Part shown: positions 55,855 through 63,784 of the stretch, piece after piece
How the letters are laid out: each line of letters begins with the position of its first letter
Position numbering within the stretch: the stretch's first letter is position 1
Assembly: GCF_900113275.1 (NCBI RefSeq)
Contig: NZ_FOOU01000001.1
Coordinates: forward strand, 582,283-646,282
Reading direction: 5' to 3'
Origin: Neptunomonas qingdaonensis
Lineage (GTDB): Bacteria > Pseudomonadota > Gammaproteobacteria > Pseudomonadales > Balneatricaceae
DNA length: 64,000 bases
Made by a program: the position numbers and the translations under genes
The notes under the pieces: generated by a model
Told to the model about the DNA's origin: nothing
The model's database searches: none
Seen by the model: only the letters and a program-made list of their open reading frames with translations

Positions 55855-56499
55855 ATGAAAAGAAAAATTCCAAAGAAAAGAAAAATTCGTGACCTGATGA
55901 ATAAAAGTATCACGAGGTTTCCTGCACGCAAATCAACCAGTTCCTGTATTTATTTAGAAAGTCCCCTCGAAAAAGACTACTGCTATTATCTTGAGTTTGA
56001 CGAAGAAGTCCGGCTTTACGAGCCTCAGCCTTTAGGTTTTACATACTGGTATGACGAAAAGGAGCATATTTATACGCCAGACTTCGAAGTCTTCTTTAGT
56101 TCTAATTCTTGCTACTATGAAATTAAGTACAAAGCAGATATAGATAAAGATGCGGGCTTTTATGTTTGGTTTGAGGTGGTAAAAAATGAAGCTCGAAATC
56201 AAGGGAAAGATTTAATTTTGGTTACCGATCAGTGGATTACCCGCCAATACTGCTACGAAAACCTATGTTTGTTATATAAATCAGCCAGTTACGAACTAGA
56301 CCCGGCTTATGTCGCAATGATTCGTAATGCGTTGAGTACTAGCCCTTCATTAAGCATTGGTCAGTTTATCAGGCAGGACTCCCGTAACGAGGATTTCATA
56401 ATGATCCATAGGTTGCTCTGGAACAAGCGATTGATTGCTGACTTAGATAGCGATCTACTTAGTACCAACTCTTTGGTTAGGGCAGGGAAATCATTATGA
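55855..56499 (+). CDS. tnsA: TnsA endonuclease subunit of Tn7-like transposase
   Basis: A 214-residue protein that cuts the 5' ends of the transposon so it moves by cut-and-paste. The restriction-endonuclease-like N-terminal domain carries the family residues: YLESPLEKDY (Glu 35 or 39), IYTPDFEVFF (D76) and YYEIKYK (E89, K91). The TnsA C-terminal domain covers about 110-214 and would contact TnsC. Ribosome site AGAGGGG. It overlaps tnsB by four bases. Confidence 0.93.
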   Translation: MKRKIPKKRKIRDLMNKSITRFPARKSTSSCIYLESPLEKDYCYYLEFDEEVRLYEPQPLGFTYWYDEKEHIYTPDFEVFFSSNSCYYEIKYKADIDKDAGFYVWFEVVKNEARNQGKDLILVTDQWITRQYCYENLCLLYKSASYELDPAYVAMIRNALSTSPSLSIGQFIRQDSRNEDFIMIHRLLWNKRLIADLDSDLLSTNSLVRAGKSL

Positions 56500-58484
56500 C
56501 GAATGGGTATAAAATCGGAGATTTTATTGTTGTCTCTAACGATGTTGTTGAAAAACAGTTTGAAATAGTGGGCGTAGACGGAAACTTAATTCGTCTTGTG
56601 GACGCTTTTAACCTGATTGCTTCTACCCGCACGATCATTGAATTAAATGAATTGGTGTTAAAAGGATCGGCAAAGATCTTACCAAAAAGCCAAAAAGAGC
56701 GTGATTTTAAGGATCCATGGAGTTTAGATTTTTCAGGTTATTCAGAAAATGATAAGTCAGAAGCGCGGCGTCGATATAGGTATATTTGTGCGGCTTCTGA
56801 AGTTAAATCATTTACATCTGAGTACTTAGATCCTATTCGAGAGGCTGTCGCAATAGAGCTAAGTGAGGTCCCTCCTAGCGCGCGAACTATTGCGCGTTGG
56901 CAAAAAAGCTATATAGAAGCTGGTTGCAGTATAAAAGGGTTGCTCCCTAGCACAAAGAAAAAAGGTAATCGCTCGCCAAAAGTTAGCAAAACAGCAGAGA
57001 TACATATACAGGATGCGATTGATCATTATAAACAGTCAATGTCTCCCTCTTTTTCTTCATCCCACGATTACATGAAGACAAAAATTCATTATGAAAATCG
57101 CTTAGTCACTGACGACCAGAAGCTCAGGGTTCCGACACTTCCTACTTTTATAAAAAGAGTTAAGAAGGAAGCTCCAGCTAAAGTACTAGAAGCGCGCCAG
57201 GGTAAACGAGCAGCCATGATAGCGTTCAAGCAGTCTAAGCCTGTGCGGGAAGTTAAGTTGATCCTTCAGCGTGCTGAAGTTGATCACACGCGGCTTGATC
57301 TCTTTGTTGTTGATAGCGAAACAAGGATGGTTTTAGGAAGGCCGTGGATTACTGTATTTTTAGATTATAAATCGAAAAGCATATTGGGATTTAATATTGG
57401 CTTCGAAGACCCAAGTTATCTTAGCGTTGCCCGAGCGCTTCACCATGCAATGTCATCAAAGGCATATGTAAAAGAAAGATATCCCAGTGTTGTAAATGAT
57501 TGGCTGTGTGCGGGTGTTCCCGCTGTGATAGCGACCGATAGAGGCAAAGAGTTTACAAGTGTTGCTTTTGAAGATGCGTGTATGGATTTTCATGTTACGA
57601 TTCAGCACAATCCTGGTAAGCATCCTTGGTACAAGGGGTCTATAGAAAGCTATTTTAGAGCCATGAATCAGAAATTGCTTAATGATAAGCAAGGTAGAAC
57701 GATGGGACGAATGGCTGAAGTTATCGATTATATACCTGAAAAGAATGCAATTATTTCAATGAGCACTTTTCTAGAAATGTTTCACATTTGGGTAATTGAT
57801 ATTTATCAATGCGATACGGTTGCAGGCGGGAAATTGATTCCCAACGAAGAATGGAAAAAAGACCTGGAAATCGTCCCGATTTATCCTGTTGATCCCATAC
57901 GCTCAAATATAGTTTTAGCTGAGAGCTTTGAAGTTACTATTACAAATCTGGGTATTACAAAAGATAGTATTCTGTATGATGATCAGCACCTCACAAAATA
58001 TAGAATGAAGCATGGTTTTGGTCGGATGCGTATTAAAAGGAATCGTGATGATCTTGGGTATATCTATGTATACAACGAGCATGAAGAAAAGTACTTTAAA
58101 GTTGCTGCTGTCGATCAAAAGTATGCGTCAGGTTTGACTGCTTATCAGCATAGAACAAACAAAAAGTTTGTTAGGAATATTCTCAAAAAGAAAGTTGATC
58201 TTGAAGCGTTAGCAGTAGCTAAAATGAAGATAATACAGTTGGTCGAGAATGAATTTTCTTTAAGCCTCAAGAACAAAATATCAACGAAGGCACGAGTAGC
58301 TCGTTATATGGAAATAGGTCAACAAAAAGAGGGCGGTGTTAAGGCGTCGGTTCTTGATGAGGCGGCTAGCCAGAATCAAGGAGTGCCAAAACCAGCAGAG
58401 CAGCCAGCTAAGGGATCTTCAACTGTCCCAGAATCTGATTTTGATGGTACGGATAACGACTATCCTGAAGAGTTAGAATTTTGA
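56496..58484 (+). CDS. tnsB: TnsB DDE transposase
   Basis: A 662-residue transposase that binds the transposon ends and joins 3' ends to the target. N-terminal helix-turn-helix domains (about 85-220, with PPSARTIARWQKSYIEAG) bind the repeats; the RNase H-like core carries D263 (RAEVDHTRLD), D348 (IATDRGKEF) and E384 (KGSIESYFR), all intact. A beta barrel follows, and the C-terminal tail (about 600-662) is charged and flexible, as expected for TnsC contact. It is seven bases before tnsC. Confidence 0.94.
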   Translation: MTNGYKIGDFIVVSNDVVEKQFEIVGVDGNLIRLVDAFNLIASTRTIIELNELVLKGSAKILPKSQKERDFKDPWSLDFSGYSENDKSEARRRYRYICAASEVKSFTSEYLDPIREAVAIELSEVPPSARTIARWQKSYIEAGCSIKGLLPSTKKKGNRSPKVSKTAEIHIQDAIDHYKQSMSPSFSSSHDYMKTKIHYENRLVTDDQKLRVPTLPTFIKRVKKEAPAKVLEARQGKRAAMIAFKQSKPVREVKLILQRAEVDHTRLDLFVVDSETRMVLGRPWITVFLDYKSKSILGFNIGFEDPSYLSVARALHHAMSSKAYVKERYPSVVNDWLCAGVPAVIATDRGKEFTSVAFEDACMDFHVTIQHNPGKHPWYKGSIESYFRAMNQKLLNDKQGRTMGRMAEVIDYIPEKNAIISMSTFLEMFHIWVIDIYQCDTVAGGKLIPNEEWKKDLEIVPIYPVDPIRSNIVLAESFEVTITNLGITKDSILYDDQHLTKYRMKHGFGRMRIKRNRDDLGYIYVYNEHEEKYFKVAAVDQKYASGLTAYQHRTNKKFVRNILKKKVDLEALAVAKMKIIQLVENEFSLSLKNKISTKARVARYMEIGQQKEGGVKASVLDEAASQNQGVPKPAEQPAKGSSTVPESDFDGTDNDYPEELEF

Positions 58485-58491
58485 GGCGAAT

Positions 58492-59511
58492 ATGGATATA
58501 ACCGTTAAGAATAAAGTAGTACAAATAGAAAGCTTGTTCGTTCCGACTCCCACATTGAAATCTTTACTAGAAGACATTAAAAGAGTACGGGATATTGCCG
58601 AAATGACAGAATACGAGAATGAACCAACTTGTATTCTAGTGATGGGAGAGACGGGGACAGGGAAAACTGAATTCATCAAGCAGTACCAAAAAAAGTATCC
58701 CGTCAGACAGGAATCAGAGCGTACCTATAAGCCCGTATTGGTGAGTGGCTTGCCTAAGTCGCGACACCCTAAGCCAGTAGCCGCACAGCTTTTAAGAGAT
58801 CTTGGCGACCCCTTAGAGGGAAAAGGTGGTGATACTCATGAGCTTACAGACCGCTTAGTGATCCAGCTTAAAGCAGCAGGAACACAGCTCATTATTATCG
58901 ATGAGTTCCATCATGCTATTCAGACGCAAAGTAACCAAGTGGTATTGGATATAGCCGACTGGATCAAAATGCTGATCAATAAAGCAAAAATTCCTATCGT
59001 ATTATTCGGCTTGCCATGGAGCCAGTATATATTAGATGTTGGCACAGAACTGGAGCGTAGATTTAACATGCGCTATGAGTTAATCAATTACACAATGGAT
59101 ACGTTCGAGGGTTTTCAGAAATTTTTACAAAAAGTACAAGAAAAATTACCAATCCAACCAGACCAAGATTTGTGGCGTACGGAACAGGCTTTCAGGCTTT
59201 TTGCTGTAACCCAGGGTAACGTTTCTAATTTAATGAAGAAATTGATTCGCCCTGCGGCCATTGATGCTGTCTTTGACGGCTCCCAATCGATTACCCCTGA
59301 GCATTTTTTGAATGCTTCTAGACGGCAATTAAATGTACGAGATGAAGTTAATCCATTGATTCTAAAGCTTACCGAAATAGTGGCGCAAGAACAGCGAAGT
59401 CAGTCTTATTGGAATCGTGATGCTGCACGTGGAAAGAATCGAGTTGTTGATGCCAGGTATAGAAATGTACGGTATGGCGAGTTACAACTGCGCCTGGATG
59501 ATGTTTTTTGA
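58492..59511 (+). CDS. tnsC: TnsC AAA+ ATPase
   Basis: A 339-residue AAA+ regulator that links target choice to the transposase and gives target immunity. The Walker A motif GETGTGKT is at 52-59 and Walker B LIIIDEFHH at 133-141; FGLPWSQYIL and ELERRFNMRYEL follow as sensor and arginine-finger regions. At 339 residues it is shorter than the Tn7 protein (555) and close to TniB/TnsC of Tn5053-like and CRISPR-associated systems. It overlaps tniQ by four bases. Confidence 0.93.
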   Translation: MDITVKNKVVQIESLFVPTPTLKSLLEDIKRVRDIAEMTEYENEPTCILVMGETGTGKTEFIKQYQKKYPVRQESERTYKPVLVSGLPKSRHPKPVAAQLLRDLGDPLEGKGGDTHELTDRLVIQLKAAGTQLIIIDEFHHAIQTQSNQVVLDIADWIKMLINKAKIPIVLFGLPWSQYILDVGTELERRFNMRYELINYTMDTFEGFQKFLQKVQEKLPIQPDQDLWRTEQAFRLFAVTQGNVSNLMKKLIRPAAIDAVFDGSQSITPEHFLNASRRQLNVRDEVNPLILKLTEIVAQEQRSQSYWNRDAARGKNRVVDARYRNVRYGELQLRLDDVF

Positions 59512-60527
59512 AAAGTAATAAACTTATTGCTAGGCCTGCCCCAGTGCCGGAAGAGTCACTGCAAAGCTATCTTTTTCGTCTCGCAAGAGCGAATGGTTAT
59601 GGCTATTACGCGTTGACCATATTGATTTCAAACGCTGCTCCACTTCGCTCATTTAAATTGGACGATAGAATAAAAATTAAAGAGTTGTTGTTGGAATATA
59701 CAGATCACGGAGCTGTTCTTTCTTTATTTGATCCATGGGCCTGGGCAGATACATATCGTGGTCTTTTTGATTTTTCCAGAATTAAGTTATGTCCGAAGTG
59801 TTACCACGAAACGAATGTGCTTCATGCCTCATGGAGCTTTCGCTATCATTTACTGTGCGCTGAACATCGCGGCTATCTTATCGATCGCTGCTCTCAATGT
59901 AATTGCAAGTTTACAAATGAGTCACTTCTTTCTGGAAAATGTGAGGGTTGTGGCAAAAAAATTGGTGAAATGAACTTTGAAAGTGTTGATGGCCTCCTTT
60001 TCCATGAACTGATTTATCAGGGGGGTAGAAGCTCGTCTACTCAAGAGGAGTATTTAGTTCAGTTAGCTCTTTATACCAAAACACTGGAGCCTTATCTTTG
60101 GCTGTTGGGTGATAATGTTGCTAAGTACTGGAACAGTAGACGTCATAGCGAAATACCGAAATTGGCCGGTATCTTGAATGATGTGATTTTACTTCACATG
60201 GAGCGAAGCCGAGTGTCTGACGCGATCGTTGACTATCTGAAAATTAACACAGAACGTGAAAGCATTAGCGCTGCAACAATAAAGCTGAACAGGTTTCTAA
60301 CAAGTGGTGAGTTTGAAGATTTCACGATAGTTTTCAAAGAAGAGTTATTGCGACGGTGTGACGAGTTAGCAGGAATCAAGGTTCCACTGACGTGGATTAA
60401 AAAAGTGTATGGTTTGACCGAAGAAGACTTGGTTGGAGCAAATGTACATCGGCGTCAGCGGGGACTAGCCATTGATTGTAAAGATCTTGAGCAAGTCGTG
60501 TCACGGAATTTAGCGGCTTGCGGCTAA
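59508..60527 (+). CDS. tniQ: TniQ/TnsD-family target-site protein (short form)
   Basis: A 339-residue TniQ-domain protein presumed to recognise the end of parE and recruit TnsC. The N-terminal part begins with PAPVPEESLQSYLFRLARAN, the TniQ start; two zinc fingers follow: CPKC (95-98) with C117/H120, and CSQC (128-131) with C145/C148. The remaining 190 residues are helical. TnsD of Tn7 is about 500 residues, so DNA contacts must be made by a smaller C-terminal region. The start is a TTG inside the tnsC stop (TTGA). No second TniQ gene is visible. Confidence 0.88.
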   Translation: MKSNKLIARPAPVPEESLQSYLFRLARANGYGYYALTILISNAAPLRSFKLDDRIKIKELLLEYTDHGAVLSLFDPWAWADTYRGLFDFSRIKLCPKCYHETNVLHASWSFRYHLLCAEHRGYLIDRCSQCNCKFTNESLLSGKCEGCGKKIGEMNFESVDGLLFHELIYQGGRSSSTQEEYLVQLALYTKTLEPYLWLLGDNVAKYWNSRRHSEIPKLAGILNDVILLHMERSRVSDAIVDYLKINTERESISAATIKLNRFLTSGEFEDFTIVFKEELLRRCDELAGIKVPLTWIKKVYGLTEEDLVGANVHRRQRGLAIDCKDLEQVVSRNLAACG

Positions 60528-60637
60528 AAGTTCAGATGTCTAATTGCAATTTCTTAAATTATTAAGGAAGGAAATTATTTCTGGAGTTTCTTCCGGAAAG
60601 GCTGATGTATTCTTATTTAACGTCATTTTGAAAATAA

Positions 60638-60667
60638 GGATACTATCAAAAAGCGCGTGCAGTATCC
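60638..60667 (+). terminator. Stem-loop after tniQ
   Basis: GGATACT (60638-60644) pairs with AGTATCC (60661-60667) across a 16-base loop, 110 bases after the tniQ stop. Without a T-run it is only a weak candidate for the end of the tns operon. TTAACGTCA occurs on both sides. Confidence 0.35.
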
Positions 60668-60775
60668 CTTTACTTAACGTCAGCCCGCTTCTTGCTGCGT
60701 ATTCTGGTGAAGTTGAACGGTGATTCTGGTCGAACGTGAACACCTGAAGTTTCCCGCATTGGGCTCTCAGTCTTT

Positions 60776-61531
60776 TTACCCTAAGTGTTCACGTTCAGTC
60801 AATTCGGACTGTATTTTCCGCATTGATTCTCCTTTTAAATTAATTCTGTGTGCGTTGTGCATGAGCCTGTCTAAAATGGCATCGGCCAGCGTGTTATCGC
60901 CGATAGATTGGTACCATTGATCAGTCGGTAACTGGCTGATGATGACAGTCGATGAACTGCCATTTCTGTCGTCCATGATTTCCATCAGATCGTTTCGATG
61001 TGCGGCTTTGAGTGGCTCCAGTCCCCAATCATCCAGGATAAGCATGTCCATGCGGGCAAGCTGTTGTAGCGCCTTACTGTAAGTACCGTCGGCCTTGGCT
61101 TGAGTCAGCTCCAGCATGAGTCTGGACAGTCGGTAGTACTTTGCACTATAGCCTTTGGTGCAGGCGGTGTGTCCCAGTGCACAGGCAAGGTATGTTTTGC
61201 CGCTGCCACAAGGGCCGGTGAGTAACAGGTTCTGGTGCTTGTTTATCCAGTCACATTGCAGCAAGGAAGCCATCATGGCTTGCTTTAGCCCGCGTGGCTG
61301 GCTGTAATCGATATCCCGTGCATGCGCGTTGATTTTCAGTTTGGCCGCCTTGAGTAGCCGCTGTTGTTTGCGCTGTTCCCGTTCATGCTGTTCGCTGTCG
61401 GCAAGCAGCTGGATACGCTCATCGAAGCTTAATCCATCGTAGTTACCCGGCTGCTCAGTTTGCATCGCCAGCGCGCTGGCCATACCGTTGAGTTTCAACT
61501 GACGCAGTTGCATTAAGGTGTGGTTTATCAT
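60776..61531 (-). CDS. istB: IS21 helper ATPase IstB
   Basis: A 251-residue AAA+ ATPase that remodels target DNA for IstA. Walker A is GPCGSGKTYLA near residue 107, Walker B DMLILDDWGLEP near 170, followed by ISQLPTDQWYQSIGD and the LMHNAHRINLKGES end. Its 5' end is 12 bases from the istA stop; the 3' end runs into the terminal repeats. Confidence 0.95.
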   Translation of the reverse strand: MINHTLMQLRQLKLNGMASALAMQTEQPGNYDGLSFDERIQLLADSEQHEREQRKQQRLLKAAKLKINAHARDIDYSQPRGLKQAMMASLLQCDWINKHQNLLLTGPCGSGKTYLACALGHTACTKGYSAKYYRLSRLMLELTQAKADGTYSKALQQLARMDMLILDDWGLEPLKAAHRNDLMEIMDDRNGSSSTVIISQLPTDQWYQSIGDNTLADAILDRLMHNAHRINLKGESMRKIQSELTEREHLG

Positions 61532-61543
61532 GATGTTTTTCCC

Positions 61544-63088
61544 TTAGTGGAAGCTTTGTGGGCCACGGATGTTTTCGTGTGATTGGGGGAGTAATGAGGC
61601 TTGCTCAGGCGTATCCGGATGTAGCTTGTCCTGGTTGCTTTGCAAGATATCCTTGATGTGCTTGAGTCGGTAAAGGCTATGTTGATTAGCAATGCCGCAG
61701 GCTTTGTTAATGCGCGACGGTGGATACTGACGAGACAGATTCAACAGTCCTAAACAGACCCGATACGCTTGCTGCTCATGTTGCTTTCGGTTGAGCTGGG
61801 CTTTCACCCAGGCAAGCACTTCATCGCCAATATCTTTGGCCCAGTTCATTAGCCTACCTGCTGTCCATTTATGATGCTTTTCATGCGCTGTTGGCATGTG
61901 GCTAGGTGTGGTACTCATACCCGCACGGTGTTGTCTTGCGTGACTGGCCACCAGATGGCTTTGGAACACCAGTTCAATCACATTGCGTTTGGCATGCAAC
62001 TCAATGCGCTCACCCACCAAGTGATGGGGCACCGAGTACAAGTGCTCCTCATACTGGACGTGATAATCGATGTTCACCTTGACCTGTTTGATGTCTGTGT
62101 ATTGGTAAGTATGTGTCGGTAGTGGGTTCAATACCGGCTTATCAATCGACTCGAACCAGGTGAGGCGACTCCCCTTGAACTGCTTGAAGGACTTGTTGTT
62201 AACCTCAACCAGCAGGGCTTTGATGCAGGTGTTCAACTCAGCCAGGGAGAAGAAGCTGTGATGGCGTAAGCGCGCCAATATCCAACGCTCAATAATTTGC
62301 ACGCCTACTTCTGCCTTGGCTTTATCTTTAGGTTTGTAAGGCCTGGCAGGCATGATCGCCACGCCATAGTGCGCGGCCAGTTGTTGATAGGCGGGATTTA
62401 CATCGGGATCGTAACGGCAGGCTTTAGTGACCCCACTTTTTAAGTTATCCGGTACCACCATGTGCGGCACGCCGCCTAAAAAGCTGAAAGCACGGGCATG
62501 GCTGCCCAGCCAGTCCGGCAGGCTTTGGCTGTAGGTCGCCTCAGCAAACGTATAGTTCGATGCACCCATGACTGCCACGAATATCTGTGCACTGCGCACT
62601 TCACCGGTGTTGCCGTTAACAATCGGCACCGTCTGCCCGGCATAATCCACAAACAGCGTTTCACCGGCTTTATGGACTTGGCGCATGGAGCGACGTTGCT
62701 TACCTTTCCAGACCAGATAATGATGGCAATATTGCGAGTAGCTGTAGCTACGGTTGGGATACTGCTGGGTGTACTCCTCCCATAACAGATGCTTGGTAAC
62801 GCTTTTGTGTTTTAACTCCAGATGTACACTGCACCAATCGGGCATCGCAAACACAGAAGATACCCGCGTATCCGCACGGGGATAGAATTGACTGGCAAGG
62901 GTGTCATCATCCATTTGCTCAATACTGGACCAGTCAAGCGACAAGGCTTGAGCCTTGTTTACCACATTGGATATGCCGCCTACGCTCACTCGAAGGCTAC
63001 GTTGAATTTGCCGGATACTCAGGTCGGCCTGCAACTTCAGTCTCAATATCTCTCTTAATTGACGCATTGATATTCTCTTGGCTGGCAT
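61544..63088 (-). CDS. istA: IS21 transposase IstA
   Basis: A 514-residue DDE transposase. The ATG at 63088 follows GGGGACAGGGG; a frame upstream to a GTG at 63166 would start within the terminal repeats and is not used. The HTH domain (MRQLREILRLKLQADLSIRQ) precedes the rve core with FVDYAGQTVPI (D), MVVPDNLKSGV (D) and KDKAKAEVGVQIIERWIL (E); the C-terminal part binds ends. Confidence 0.94.
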   Translation of the reverse strand: MPAKRISMRQLREILRLKLQADLSIRQIQRSLRVSVGGISNVVNKAQALSLDWSSIEQMDDDTLASQFYPRADTRVSSVFAMPDWCSVHLELKHKSVTKHLLWEEYTQQYPNRSYSYSQYCHHYLVWKGKQRRSMRQVHKAGETLFVDYAGQTVPIVNGNTGEVRSAQIFVAVMGASNYTFAEATYSQSLPDWLGSHARAFSFLGGVPHMVVPDNLKSGVTKACRYDPDVNPAYQQLAAHYGVAIMPARPYKPKDKAKAEVGVQIIERWILARLRHHSFFSLAELNTCIKALLVEVNNKSFKQFKGSRLTWFESIDKPVLNPLPTHTYQYTDIKQVKVNIDYHVQYEEHLYSVPHHLVGERIELHAKRNVIELVFQSHLVASHARQHRAGMSTTPSHMPTAHEKHHKWTAGRLMNWAKDIGDEVLAWVKAQLNRKQHEQQAYRVCLGLLNLSRQYPPSRINKACGIANQHSLYRLKHIKDILQSNQDKLHPDTPEQASLLPQSHENIRGPQSFH

Positions 63089-63188
63089 CCCCTGTCCCCA
63101 AAGCAAAAGGAACAGGTTAGCAATCAAATAATCAATGCAGGAAATCGATTCTGGTATCGTGAACACCTATTCTGGTCATAGACTGAAA

Positions 63189-63284
63189 GTGTTCACCTTC
63201 ACGCCAGAATAGGTGTTCACGTTGAACCAGAAACAGTGTTCACGTTCGTCCAGAAGGGGTGTTCATGTTGAGCCAGAATATGCA
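63189..63284. repeat. Multiple sub-terminal repeats of the IS21 element
   Basis: GTGTTCA-type units begin at 63189, 63213, 63237 and 63259, each followed after about 8 bases by CCAGAA; spacing 24, 24 and 22 bases. At the istB end, two inverted units (at 60702-60745) are seen. These should be the IstA binding sites; the istA-side array also contains the istA promoter region. Confidence 0.8.
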
Positions 63285-63416
63285 CTTGCCAGAAACGCCG
63301 TTTTATACGATAGTTACAGCAGCTAAATCGTTCCTGTTATTTTAGTGTGGTCATTTCTCCTAAAACTCATAATTGACTACAGCAAAAAAATAACAACCCG
63401 ATAAGTTGAGATTTTT

Positions 63417-63623
63417 ATGACTGAAGAACCGTTTATTACAAAACAGATTTTGGCGGAAGCCGTGGGGTACTTCGGATCCGAAGAAACGGCTCTCAAATGG
63501 TTCAGAACGCCATTACTCGCATTAGGTGGTGAGAGCCCAGGTGAATACTGTGCGACTCACTACAGAGGTGATAAGAAGATTATGGAGTTATTAAATAGGC
63601 TAAAGCATGGGCTAACTGCATAA
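63417..63623 (+). CDS. Orphan Xre/MbcA/ParS toxin-binding domain protein
   Basis: A 68-residue protein that matches the C-terminal toxin-binding domain of Xre/MbcA/ParS antitoxins: AVGYFGSEETALKWFRTPLLALGGESPGEY with the family's LGG turn, then a helical end (LNRLKHGLTA). The helix-turn-helix part that full antitoxins have is absent, and no RES- or ParT-type toxin gene lies beside it; the next gene is an LRR protein. It may bind a partner encoded elsewhere, or serve as a small regulator of the element. The ribosome site is weak. Confidence 0.75.
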   Translation: MTEEPFITKQILAEAVGYFGSEETALKWFRTPLLALGGESPGEYCATHYRGDKKIMELLNRLKHGLTA

Positions 63624-63784
63624 GGGCTGTATAGAGTTCTATAAATAATTGTTAAACGACTCAGGGCGTGAAGCGATCATAAACAGTAATCCGAAAGATA
63701 GCCGCTATTCAGTGACGAATGACATTTAATACAATAACTGATAAAACATCCTGCAAAGCAAAGTAATGCAAAATGAGACTCAGG

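Larger units (their letters stand above)
60696..63284 (-). mobile_element. IS21-family insertion sequence inside the Tn7-like element
   Basis: A complete 2589-bp insertion sequence. The ends are TGCGTATTCTGG (60696) and, inverted, TGCATATTCTGG (ending 63284). CTTGC flanks both sides (60691-60695 and 63285-63289), a perfect 5-bp target duplication that implies recent insertion. It encodes istA and istB on the minus strand and carries several internal GTGTTCACGTTC-type repeats near the istA end. It separates tniQ from the following cargo but breaks no recognisable gene. Confidence 0.95.

Noticed and set aside
60540..60743. Minus-strand frame between tniQ and the IS
   Set aside because: It crosses the IS21 boundary and has no product; the stretch also holds a stem-loop.
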